Origin: a virus
IMG/VR virus record: IMGVR_UViG_3300048672_000951
Span: 1-29,040 of that record
DNA length: 29,040 nt
Strand: one strand, 5' to 3'
Positions 21,333-29,040 of this stretch are shown piece after piece. A program made the position numbers and the translations under genes. Each line of letters opens with the position of its first letter. Within the stretch, counting starts at the first letter, position 1. The notes beneath the pieces are model-generated. The model was not told where the DNA came from, did no database searches, and worked only from the letters and a program-made list of their open reading frames with translations.

Positions 21333-24098
21333 TTAGCTGATCACGCTGTCACGGGCGGGCACGGCGGTGTTGTCATACAGGTAGTAGTCGGGGCTGTAGT
21401 TCACAGCTTTGATGTTGCAGTACTGCTGGTCGCTCAGGTCTATCTCTTGCACCAGGTAGGCCATGGCGCCGCGTGCGGTGTCGGCAGCAAAGCTGTAGAT
21501 GGTGCGAATGCCGTCCACCCCATTGGTGGTGACGATGGCCTCACTGGGCAGGTTTTGCAGCAGCACTTGCTTGTTCGTGGGCCCCGCAGTGACCGGAATG
21601 CTGTGCAGTGACCCATCGCGGCGCATCAACACCAGGCTGTGCGGCTGGCCAGGGGTGAACTCCACCCGCTGGCTCAGGGTGAGCAGCAGGCCCACTTGGT
21701 CCACCACTTCGCCGTCGTAACTCTTGAAGCGGGTGTTGTCCACCACATCAATGCGTGCATTGGGCAGCAGCGACCGGGCATCCAGCGTGGTGGTGGTGTC
21801 GATAGAAATGCGCTGGTGCATGAGCTTTTGGTACTCGCGGTTGGCCCGCTTCCAGGCTTGCGCAAAAGACCGTATGCCCACAATCTCATACTTCTTGAGT
21901 TTGCTGTAGCTGCCATCCAGCGGCAGGGTGATGGTTTCGCTCTGCTTGGTGTCGGGGTCGCTGTAGACAAACTCCACGCCGTCGTAGTCTGCATCGCTGG
22001 CAAATTTGCGGGTGATGGTTTCGGCGTTGGGCTTTTTGTTGCGGTGGGTGAATAGCGCGGTAGATGCGGGCTGCAGCTGGTCCAGTGCCAGGCGTATCTT
22101 GCCGTTTTGGCGGTAGGCAATGCAAAAGCCGGCATTGGCTATGAGTGCCAGCGTTTCTTCAAAACTGGTGTTGTCTGAGTCAAACGTGTAGTTGAACTGG
22201 CCGCACTCTGCGTGCCAGGCATCGAGCTGCTGTTGCACACCCCATATCTGCGCCATGTCCACTTCGGTGGCCAGATCACGCGCACCGATCTTGGGATCCA
22301 CACTCACCGCGGCAATGATGTCGCACAGCTTCGAGCTGGTGTGCAGCATGCCGCTGGCCAAGTGGCCGTCAGCCGACAATGTGGCACTGAAGCTGGTGCC
22401 GTCATAGGTGGGTATCTTGCGCGATGCCACACAGTTCAATTGCCGGGCCTTCACCGCCGTTGCGCGAGACGTAGCCTGCGTGATGGTGTGGATGGTGGTC
22501 TTGTTGCCAAACTCTGTTTTGCTCACCGGGCTGATGCTGTACAGGTCTGCCCACTTGATTTCATCCATTACGGTGCCTGCAAAGGCATAGTCATATGGCG
22601 TAGTGCGGCGCATGCGCACCCGTGCGGGGCCCACCCAAGAGGTGATGTGCTCCAGCGTGTCGGCCTTCTCGTCGGTAGCAGCGCCAGTGAGCGAGCCAGA
22701 CACTGTTTCCACTAGGCCTGTGGGTACCAGCGCGAGGCTCAGCTGCTCGATATAGACCGTGAAGGCTACCGTGGTGCCAACCTTGCCCCCGTTGTCTTTG
22801 TACATGCCTTGGGGCGCGATGACGTTGCACCACACCTCAGTGCGGTCGGGGTTGTTCAGGGTGATCCAGTCGGTGTAGTCGGTCACACCCGCCAGCGGGA
22901 TGGAGCAGGTGTGGTTGGCAATGACCGACTTCCAGCCCAGCGTGCTGGCGGCCGACAGGCGAATGAAGCCATCCCCCACTTCAATGATGGGATAGGTGCC
23001 CGTGTAGTTGCGGGTCACGCCGAAAGTGGCGTTGATGGTGGACTCATTTACCAGCGAGCCAGACACGGTGACGACATTGGAACTGGGCTTGGTACTGATG
23101 GTAAAGGTGCCGTTGTTGGCCGCATTGGCAAAGCCGCTGGTGGTGAATGTGTCGCCCACCTGCAGATGTACAAACAGCGACGCTGCAGCGGTATCGGTAA
23201 ACGATGAACCTGCCGCCGCCACTGTGATGGCGCCGGGCCCGGTGTAGGCCGTAAAGTCGGTCATGGTGACCGCAACGCTTGCGCCCACGGTAGCCACCGA
23301 GTTGAAGTTGGGGTTGCGCAGCACCTGGGTGATGATGCCGCCGCCCACATCAGGCGTGAAGGTGTAGACCGCATCCGCTGCCTGCACTTGGTTGAGTGCC
23401 TTGAGGGTGATGCCATCCACCTCGATCGCACGGGCAGCGGTCAGCACATCGTCAACAATGGCTGCGCCAATTTGAAGCATGGGGGCATGGCCACTGTTTG
23501 GACTGGTAAATGGTGCGTACACCGATGCGCTGGCCCCTGCAATCTCGCTGATCAGCGTGTCACCGTCACGCAGCTCTGCAATGTCGTAATAGCCCCGGCC
23601 CACACAGTAGTAGCCGTACTCATATTTTTTGTCGGCAATGTACTTGGTGTAGGTGGGCATCATCAGCGACGGGGTGCTGAGCACGGTGCCATAGATGTCT
23701 TCCACCCGCTCCAGCATGCGCACTTTGTTTTGGCGCGATGCCAGGGCGTTGTTGGGGCTTTGCTGGGTGCGGTTGACGTTGCCCGGCATCTCTGGCTTGG
23801 GCACCAGCGACACAACGATGATGGCGCTGACGATAGCCACCGCCGCGATGATGAGCCAGCTCACCGGGTCCAGCCCGCCGGGGGACTGCAAAATGGTGTA
23901 CTCCGCACTCTGCGCGTTCAAGATGGCTTCGATATTGCCGGTGATTTCGGTCTCTGCACTAGGTTCACCCGCAAACACTTGCACGTTGACGGTAGGCACA
24001 TCACCATAGTGCTGCAGCAGCCATTCGCCCAGACTCTCAGCCTGGAACACTTGGGGTGCCACCACAGCCAGCGGGTGCTCATACAGGGTGATTTTCAT
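21333..24098 (-). CDS. TipJ-family host-specificity tail protein
   Basis: 921 aa from ATG 24098 (ATGA overlap). A hydrophobic stretch near 80-105 (WLIIAAVAIVSAIIVVSLVP), then the typical tail-tip region (ASRQNKVRMLERVEDIYGT, YYCVGRGYYDIAELRDGD), then a beta-domain insertion (around TSGFANAANNGTFTIS) and conserved central parts. It forms the tail tip through which DNA passes and the fibre attaches. Size and layout fit lambda J-type proteins. Confidence 0.88.
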   Translation of the reverse strand: MKITLYEHPLAVVAPQVFQAESLGEWLLQHYGDVPTVNVQVFAGEPSAETEITGNIEAILNAQSAEYTILQSPGGLDPVSWLIIAAVAIVSAIIVVSLVPKPEMPGNVNRTQQSPNNALASRQNKVRMLERVEDIYGTVLSTPSLMMPTYTKYIADKKYEYGYYCVGRGYYDIAELRDGDTLISEIAGASASVYAPFTSPNSGHAPMLQIGAAIVDDVLTAARAIEVDGITLKALNQVQAADAVYTFTPDVGGGIITQVLRNPNFNSVATVGASVAVTMTDFTAYTGPGAITVAAAGSSFTDTAAASLFVHLQVGDTFTTSGFANAANNGTFTISTKPSSNVVTVSGSLVNESTINATFGVTRNYTGTYPIIEVGDGFIRLSAASTLGWKSVIANHTCSIPLAGVTDYTDWITLNNPDRTEVWCNVIAPQGMYKDNGGKVGTTVAFTVYIEQLSLALVPTGLVETVSGSLTGAATDEKADTLEHITSWVGPARVRMRRTTPYDYAFAGTVMDEIKWADLYSISPVSKTEFGNKTTIHTITQATSRATAVKARQLNCVASRKIPTYDGTSFSATLSADGHLASGMLHTSSKLCDIIAAVSVDPKIGARDLATEVDMAQIWGVQQQLDAWHAECGQFNYTFDSDNTSFEETLALIANAGFCIAYRQNGKIRLALDQLQPASTALFTHRNKKPNAETITRKFASDADYDGVEFVYSDPDTKQSETITLPLDGSYSKLKKYEIVGIRSFAQAWKRANREYQKLMHQRISIDTTTTLDARSLLPNARIDVVDNTRFKSYDGEVVDQVGLLLTLSQRVEFTPGQPHSLVLMRRDGSLHSIPVTAGPTNKQVLLQNLPSEAIVTTNGVDGIRTIYSFAADTARGAMAYLVQEIDLSDQQYCNIKAVNYSPDYYLYDNTAVPARDSVIS

Positions 24099-24460
24099 TT
24101 GGCCCAAAACTCCACGACTTCATAGGCATCGCGCACGACGCTCAGTTCTTCATACACGGTAAGGTTGGGCTGCGCGTGCAGCACCTTGCCAGCGAAGTAA
24201 ATGCCACAGTGGTGAATGCCTATGCGCTCAAACTTGGAGAGCAGAACGATGCAATAGTCCACCGGCGCTTCTACCTTGGCAAACCCATGGGCGCTTTTGT
24301 GAATGGCCAGCCGGAAAGCTGCAGCCATCTCGCGCACCGAGCGGTTCACCGTTTTGTAGTCCACCGCCACGGCTTGTAACTCGGTGGCATACACGTCGGC
24401 CACCAGCTCCCAGCAAGGCTGGGGGCCATAGGTCTTGGCCAGGTAGGTATTCACGTTCAT
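24095..24460 (-). CDS. NlpC/P60-like tail assembly protein
   Basis: 121 aa. Catalytic pattern of C40 peptidases: Cys16 in QPCWELVADVY and His in HHCGIYFAGKVLHA. In lambda-like phages this corresponds to the K-type protein that processes peptidoglycan or assembles the tip. ATGA coupling on both sides. Confidence 0.85.
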   Translation of the reverse strand: MNVNTYLAKTYGPQPCWELVADVYATELQAVAVDYKTVNRSVREMAAAFRLAIHKSAHGFAKVEAPVDYCIVLLSKFERIGIHHCGIYFAGKVLHAQPNLTVYEELSVVRDAYEVVEFWAK

Positions 24461-24948
24461 AAAAAGCCTCGCAGCATGGGGATCACCTTGGGCACATACA
24501 GCTCACCCGTGCGGGTGATGTTCAAGCGGGGTGACACGGCCTTGATTTGTGCCCCGCCCTTTACCCATGACACCGACTCCACCTGCAGCGTGGCCATGCC
24601 TTGGTGGTTGACCAGATCGTCACTGAGGTATTCGCGGTAGACCACGCGGGCCTTCTCAGCGGTGTACAGCGGCACCAGGTCCATTTGCTCGCGGAAGATG
24701 TCCATATCGTCCACCAGGCCCAGGCGTATGTCGTACACCTGGTCCAGATTGCCGGGGGACCCCGCCAGCGTGATTTCGATGTTGGCAGGTGTCATGGTGA
24801 AGCCACCCGCCACGCCGACATAGGGCTCACGCCATAGGTGCCAGGTGCTCATGGCGCTGTGCGATATCTCTAGCGTGCGAATGGGGTGCACATTTTGCGG
24901 AGCGCTGGCGTAGAACACGCGCAGGCGCTGCTCAAGGTCTACGCTCAT
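24457..24948 (-). CDS. DUF1833-like minor tail protein
   Basis: 163 aa. Central block PANIEITLAGSPGNLDQVYDIRLGLVDDMDIFREQMDLVPLYT in pieces, matching the DUF1833 layout of tail-tip proteins next to NlpC-like genes. ATGA coupling. Comparable in position to lambda L. Confidence 0.78.
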   Translation of the reverse strand: MSVDLEQRLRVFYASAPQNVHPIRTLEISHSAMSTWHLWREPYVGVAGGFTMTPANIEITLAGSPGNLDQVYDIRLGLVDDMDIFREQMDLVPLYTAEKARVVYREYLSDDLVNHQGMATLQVESVSWVKGGAQIKAVSPRLNITRTGELYVPKVIPMLRGFL

Positions 24949-25424
24949 AGCACGTTAGTCTCCACAGTGGCAAAGCTGGCAATGCGGGCCAGCAGCTCAT
25001 TGGTGGCAGCACCGTTGGTGTTGTACAGCTCCACCAGGGCCAGGGCTTCTTCGGTGTTGAGTGCGTAGGCGCGGCTTTCGGCTTCCACCACAAAGCTCAC
25101 CACCATGGCAATGCCGCCCGTGCGGCTGGCCTGGTAGCTGTCGGGCATGATGTTGCAGCTGTGCTGCTCTGTGCCAAAGCCAGAATCCAGCGGCATGTCG
25201 AAGGCAATAGCACCTTTTTTGATGACCTGGTGGTAGAAGGCTGTCCAAACGCTGAACTGCAGCTTGTCCAGAATCAGCGTCACGCTGAACTGGCTTAGGC
25301 CACGGTCATAGTCCAGACCAAAGCGGGCGGCACCACCGGCTACATCGGTACGCATGACACCGCCAGGGCCGCCGTGGCTGTAGGCGGCCACAGTGGGCTT
25401 AAAGCCATTGGGTAGGGTAGGCAT
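24945..25424 (-). CDS. Minor tail protein
   Basis: 159 aa, start ATG 25424 with a weak ribosome site. Begins MPTLPNGFKPT and contains a beta-rich N-terminal half (RGLSQFSVTLILDKLQFSVW) and a helical C-terminus. Position between tape measure and DUF1833-like gene equals lambda M. Sequence family not firmly named. Confidence 0.72.
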   Translation of the reverse strand: MPTLPNGFKPTVAAYSHGGPGGVMRTDVAGGAARFGLDYDRGLSQFSVTLILDKLQFSVWTAFYHQVIKKGAIAFDMPLDSGFGTEQHSCNIMPDSYQASRTGGIAMVVSFVVEAESRAYALNTEEALALVELYNTNGAATNELLARIASFATVETNVL

Positions 25425-25436
25425 AGTCTGTGGTTC

Positions 25437-27602
25437 TTATCGGCTGCGCTGCACGGCATAGCTGCGGCCCATGGCGCGGCTGGTGCGGCTGTTGGGGTCG
25501 GATAGCTGTGCGGCAGTTTGGGAAACCGCCTCTTGAATGATCAGCGCCCGCTCGGTTTGGCTGATACGCTGCTCTGTCACCTGCCCGATCTTGGCGCTGG
25601 TGTTGTTGACAATGGTGAGTGTCATGGGGGCATTGGAGGCACCGCCCAAGGCGCTGTTGGGGATGATGGTGCCGCTGCCTGTGGGCTTGAAGATTTCAGG
25701 GCCTTTTTCACCCACAACGAAGGCACCACCGCCCCACACCGCACCGCCTTTTTCCCGCATGCCTGCGATAGCCATGCCTGCAACCATACCTGCGCTGGCA
25801 TAGCCCGTGGCGCGGATCATCATGGCCATGGGAATGCCAAAGATGCCTGCCTGTGCACTGGCCTTGGCTGCTGCCACCTCGGTATTCAGCAAAATCTCGG
25901 CTACTGCAATGGCCTTGCTCGCCAGGAAGACGGCCTTGCCCAAGTCGGACTGGTCTTGACCCGATTTTTGCAGCAGACCATAAAGCTGGTCAGCCGTATT
26001 GCCCATCATGGCCAGGCTTTGGAGGTCATGGGACGCCTGCATGTCGGCAAGGGCTTGCTGATGGCGGGCGTTTTCCTGCTCGATCAACTCATTGGCGAGC
26101 GCCACATTTTCCAGCTTGGTATCGTGAAAGGTTTGCAGCTCGTCAAGAATCATTTCATGGGCTGTGCGCTGCTGTTCTTCCTCAGTCATCAGGCTGATAC
26201 GAATGCGGGCCACATTGCCTTCATTGCGCTGCACTGCACGGGCTTGGTCTGCCAGGCGCTTTTGCGTTGCGGCTGCGTCTGCTTTTTCTTGGTCGGCAGC
26301 TTCTTTCTTGGCATCGATCATCTTTTGCAGCGCAATGGCCTGGTCTTTGTAGACCTGTGGAAACTTGCTCAGATTCATCTGGTATTCCAGCACCGCGGTG
26401 CCAGACATGCCAAACGTTTCTGCCTGCTCTTTGAGCTTGGCTACAAAGCGCTGGGCATCTTCTTCCAGCTTTTCAGCCTCTGACTTGCCTTTCTTGCCAG
26501 CGGTAGCGCCAGCCTTTGGTAATGCAGGGGCAGACGGCTTGCGCGCGGCGGGTGTGCCATCTGGCTGCACGGTGGGGGTGCGATCCAGAATGCCCGCAAT
26601 GAATTTGTCATGCTCGGCGCGTGCCCTGGCAGCATCGGCCTTCATGGCATCACTGATGGCGCTGAAGCCTTTTAGATCACCAGAGGCCAGGGCTGCCAGC
26701 TGGGCTGCCATGCCGCCAATCTCAGTGCCAATGCCCTTGAACACAAAGGCAACCTCAGAGCCCACTACGACAAAGGTTTCCAGCACAGTGCGGGCCGCAT
26801 TGGCGGCCACACTGAAGCCGTTGGATTGCTCGGCTGCGTTCAGGGTCTCGCTGGCCACTGCCTGCAGCACTGGCAACAAAGCGGCCGTCAGCGTATTGGC
26901 AAAGCTCTGTTGCTGTACATGCAGCTTGCCCAAGGTGTCGTTGAAGTTGTCAGACGCGCCCGCCAACTCGGTGGTGACGCCGCTGTATTGCTTGGCATAG
27001 TCAATGTTGGCGCGCATGGCTTCGCCACCTTCATTGAGCACGGGGATCTGGTCGGCACCTGATTTGCCCATCAAGGCCATGGCAATGGCTACCTTCTCAG
27101 GGCCATCGGCATAAGTGGTGAACTTGTCGGCCATCTCGGCCATGACGACATCAGCAGTCTTGAGGTTGCCAGAGGCATCTTTGACGCTGATACCCAGTGC
27201 CTGGAATGCAGCGGCCTGTTCGTTGCCTCCCTGCCCGGCCTCTGCAATGGACTTGTTGAGCTTGCCTGCAGCGGCCACTATGCCGTCCAGACTGCCACCG
27301 GCCATGCTGGCTGCCAAACCCAGACCGTTGAGGGTTTCGACTGCAATGCCGGTCTTCTGCGACATGTCGCGCAGACTGTCTGCTGCATCAATGCTGCCAC
27401 GCACCAGGTCAACAAACAAGCCAACCGACAGCGCGCCGGCAATACCTTGCGCCATGCCCACCAACAGGTCACGCGTGACGTTGGCACTGCGCTGCATTTG
27501 CTGCATGGCCTGTTCTGTCTGATAGGCAGCCTTGCCCATGTCAGATGTGAACTTAGCCATATTAGCTTCAAGCGAGACGACAAGCGAACCTAGTGCGGCC
27601 AT
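25437..27602 (-). CDS. Tail tape measure protein
   Basis: 721 aa. Helical throughout, with hydrophobic segments (LLVGMAQGIAGALSVGLFVDLV and around YASAGMVAGMAIAGM) and a Lys/Glu-rich middle region. Gly-rich C-terminal block (EKGGAVWGGGAFVVGEKGPEIFKP) of the type common in tape measure proteins. It follows the G/G-T frameshift pair as expected. At about 0.15 nm per residue a tail near 108 nm would be predicted. ATG 27602 is about 10 bases after a terminator T tract. Confidence 0.92.
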   Translation of the reverse strand: MAALGSLVVSLEANMAKFTSDMGKAAYQTEQAMQQMQRSANVTRDLLVGMAQGIAGALSVGLFVDLVRGSIDAADSLRDMSQKTGIAVETLNGLGLAASMAGGSLDGIVAAAGKLNKSIAEAGQGGNEQAAAFQALGISVKDASGNLKTADVVMAEMADKFTTYADGPEKVAIAMALMGKSGADQIPVLNEGGEAMRANIDYAKQYSGVTTELAGASDNFNDTLGKLHVQQQSFANTLTAALLPVLQAVASETLNAAEQSNGFSVAANAARTVLETFVVVGSEVAFVFKGIGTEIGGMAAQLAALASGDLKGFSAISDAMKADAARARAEHDKFIAGILDRTPTVQPDGTPAARKPSAPALPKAGATAGKKGKSEAEKLEEDAQRFVAKLKEQAETFGMSGTAVLEYQMNLSKFPQVYKDQAIALQKMIDAKKEAADQEKADAAATQKRLADQARAVQRNEGNVARIRISLMTEEEQQRTAHEMILDELQTFHDTKLENVALANELIEQENARHQQALADMQASHDLQSLAMMGNTADQLYGLLQKSGQDQSDLGKAVFLASKAIAVAEILLNTEVAAAKASAQAGIFGIPMAMMIRATGYASAGMVAGMAIAGMREKGGAVWGGGAFVVGEKGPEIFKPTGSGTIIPNSALGGASNAPMTLTIVNNTSAKIGQVTEQRISQTERALIIQEAVSQTAAQLSDPNSRTSRAMGRSYAVQRSR

Positions 27603-27611
27603 GATTTACCC

Positions 27612-27645
27612 ATAAAAAAACCCACCGAGGTCACCCTGGTAGGTT
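27612..27645 (-). terminator. Terminator-like hairpin before tape measure gene
   Basis: 8-bp stem (27619-27626 with 27638-27645, one G-U pair) and a T7 tract on the minus strand. The G-T stop codon lies in its loop region. No promoter fits between it and the tape measure start. Confidence 0.75.
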
Positions 27646-28352
27646 TGGTTTGATACCAAAAATTGCGGCCTTGATAAGCTGGCTTTGCGCAACTGGGTCA
27701 TCTAGCTCCAGCATCTCATCGGCTGCACTGCCAGAGGCCTCATCCTTGGACCAGTAGATGAAGTCCTGCGCCAGATAGGGCTCAGGCCTTGCCTCTACAT
27801 TGCGGTGGGTATTTGCCACCAGGGCGCAGGCTGTGCCATGGCGCAGGTCTGCAATGGTGTCGCCGAATGGCTCGATCTGGTAATAAGCCAGCCACTCGGT
27901 GAACTCGTCACTGCTGATCTCGCGCTGCGCCTGCTTTACGGACTTGCCAAGCTCTTTGGCGAGCCGGAACCAGAATCGACGCTCTGGCCGCTCACGGAGT
28001 TTTTTTCGGCAGCCTCCACTGCGCCAGAGCCCAGGCCGTTGATGCGCATGGCAACCGCTGCCGGTGCGTCCAGACTGGCAGCTGACTTGGCTTGCAAGGC
28101 AGCCATGTCTTGCGTAGTGAACAGGCGTGTGCCCTGCTCGTCCACACAGGTGGCCACCAACAGAGCGGCGCTGAACTTGCCGACTGGCACACCTGCCTCA
28201 CCATTGGTGCTGGCGATTGAGGTGCGGAATTCGTCGCGTTCTTCACCGGTCATGGTGCGGATGCGCACGGTACCGCCCCAGGCGGGGACGTCAACATCTT
28301 CATGCTTGAGGTCAGGTGCGCCCAAGATGGCGCTTTTGCTGAGTAGGCTCAT
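27631..28352 (-). CDS. Tail assembly chaperone G-T fusion by -1 frameshift
   Basis: About 240 aa: residues 1-117 from the G frame, then after slippage at 27999-28005 the -1 frame continues LRERPERRFWFRLAKELG, AQREISSDEFTEWLAYYQ, EPFGDT and so on to the stop at 27631. The RFWFRLAxELG...SxEFxEWxAYYxxEPFG pattern is the T-domain of phage tail chaperones. No separate start is needed for T. Comparable to lambda gpG-T. Confidence 0.88.
27936..28352 (-). CDS. Tail assembly chaperone G
   Basis: 138 aa, unshifted product. N-terminal half (DVPAWGGTVRIRTMTGEERDEF) is typical of G-type chaperones of siphophage tails. The 22 residues after the slip site are Ser/Gly-rich (NSVSGQSVDSGSGSPK) with no sign of conservation, as expected for a frame used only to reach a stop. 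Follows the tail tube gene with a short gap. Confidence 0.85.
   Translation of the reverse strand: MSLLSKSAILGAPDLKHEDVDVPAWGGTVRIRTMTGEERDEFRTSIASTNGEAGVPVGKFSAALLVATCVDEQGTRLFTTQDMAALQAKSAASLDAPAAVAMRINGLGSGAVEAAEKNSVSGQSVDSGSGSPKSLASP
27999..28005 (-). promoter_or_regulatory. -1 programmed frameshift site (A AAA AAC)
   Basis: Codons GAA AAA AAC give the canonical slippery heptamer A AAA AAC. The -1 frame entered here stays open to 27631 and encodes the T-domain, with no stop between. Confidence 0.9.
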
Positions 28353-28355
28353 GGC

Positions 28356-28991
28356 TTAGGACCAGACCACTGGGCCGCTGATCTTGGTATCGACCGAGCC
28401 TTTGAGCACGGCATTGACCGCGCCACTGGTGGGGAAGGTTTTGACCAGGGCATTGAAGGTAGCCACCGAGGTGTCGGGCAGGGTCAGCTTGAAGCCGGTC
28501 AGGGCACCAGATGTGCGGGCTGCGCGCAGAGCGATCTGGCCAGCATCGGTCTTGGTCAGGTTTTTGATTTCGAAGCCAAACTTGCCTTCGTCTTTCAGCC
28601 CGGAAATGTATTCCATGGCGGTGCTATCCAGATCAGTGGTGTCCAGCTCGGAGGGTGCACCATCGAAGCCGCTGAAGCTGATCAGGCCATTGATCTTGGT
28701 GTAAGTGGCTGGTGTTGCAGTGCCGCCAGAGGTGTAGGTCAGGCCGGTGGTGTTTGCGTCCAACAGCGCAAAGGTGTCGGTAGTTTTGTTGGACACTACA
28801 TGCGATGTGCCGTTAAGCGATGACATGGTGCCAACGATGCCCGCCAGAGTGACTACGTCGCCATTGTTCAGGCCGTGGGCTGCACTGGTGACGATGGCCG
28901 GGAAGCCCACCGTGATGGCGGTAATGGTCTTGGCACCACCGGTGCCGGTGGCGATTTGCAGCGTGCTGCCTTGAGCTGAGATTCCAGACAT
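28356..28991 (-). CDS. Major tail tube protein
   Basis: 211 aa, AAAGGA before ATG 28991. A tail-tube fold is suggested by LISFSGFDGAPSELDTTDLDST, ISGLKDEGKFGFEI and the C-terminal NAVLKGSVDTKISGP. Inserted near 25-90 is a beta domain (VTSAAHGLNNGDVVTLAGI, then TTGLTYTSGG), a small module common in phage structural proteins. Immediately followed by the chaperones, as in lambda V-G-T-H. Confidence 0.88.
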   Translation of the reverse strand: MSGISAQGSTLQIATGTGGAKTITAITVGFPAIVTSAAHGLNNGDVVTLAGIVGTMSSLNGTSHVVSNKTTDTFALLDANTTGLTYTSGGTATPATYTKINGLISFSGFDGAPSELDTTDLDSTAMEYISGLKDEGKFGFEIKNLTKTDAGQIALRAARTSGALTGFKLTLPDTSVATFNALVKTFPTSGAVNAVLKGSVDTKISGPVVWS

Positions 28992-29008
28992 TGAAGGTCC
29001 TTTAAAGT

Positions 29009-29028
29009 AAAAAATCCGCTTGGAGCGG
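29009..29028 (-). terminator. Weak terminator-like hairpin before tail tube gene
   Basis: CCGCT/AGCGG stem with a 3-base loop followed by T6 on the minus strand. Only about 17 bases separate it from the tail tube start codon. Confidence 0.55.
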
Positions 29029-29040
29029 GCGGGTTGGGGA

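Noticed and set aside
21333-24107. Plus-strand open frames opposite TipJ (for example 23388-24125)
   Set aside because: Antisense shadows; TipJ motifs and ATGA coupling support the minus strand.

Overview
This window reads as part of a temperate, long-tailed (siphovirus, lambda-like) phage genome. The likely host is a betaproteobacterium, probably in the Burkholderiales/Comamonadaceae. The host guess rests on moderately high GC, the style of the small early genes and the NlpC/TipJ-type tail module; it is inference. Nearly all of the window is phage, and no bacterial housekeeping gene is visible.

Layout. (1) 51-5979, mostly minus strand: a Cro/YdaS-like regulator, a second HTH protein, a winged-helix-like protein, a large primase/VapE-type helicase, a small hypothetical, a Q-like late antiterminator, a hairpin-rich leader, and an HNH nuclease of the kind found just before terminase genes. 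(2) 6001-7194, the switch: a CI-like repressor without a protease domain, a membrane zinc-ribbon protein, and five copies of a 16-bp operator (TACAA-N6-TTGTA type). Three lie between the cro- and cI-like genes and two sit on a second early promoter 1.1 kb away. (3) 7236-15234, plus strand: about 20 tightly coupled small early genes with ATGA/GTGA junctions. They include three related genes with a hypervariable C-terminal window, an HNH protein, an HD-domain phosphohydrolase, an excisionase-like gene and a tyrosine integrase. (4) 15244-15322: a terminator and the attachment site, made of the 3' half of a tRNA-Arg(ACG) gene. (5) 15768-18232, minus strand: lysis cassette (Rz/Rz1 spanins, exported HNH protein, GH19 endolysin, two holin-like membrane proteins). 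(6) 18334-29040: a host-interaction block (a plus-strand SGNH lipoprotein beside a minus-strand tail fibre that carries its own SGNH domain), then TipJ, NlpC-like, DUF1833-like, minor tail, tape measure, tail chaperones G/G-T with a -1 frameshift, and the tail tube protein.

Because the att site has phage genes on both sides (integrase on one, lysis genes on the other), the sequence appears to be the attP form: free, circular or concatemeric phage DNA, not a simple prophage. Terminase and head genes should lie to the left of base 1, wrapping round to the right of base 29040.

The best candidate for something new is the 8772-10157 cassette. The body of two copies differs almost only by silent changes, while a 13-codon window varies only at first and second codon positions. 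That is the footprint expected of adenine-directed diversification (a diversity-generating retroelement, DGR), yet no reverse transcriptase or template repeat is in the window. Other notable points are the split operator regulon, the paired SGNH hydrolases and a chain of intercistronic terminator hairpins in the late operon.
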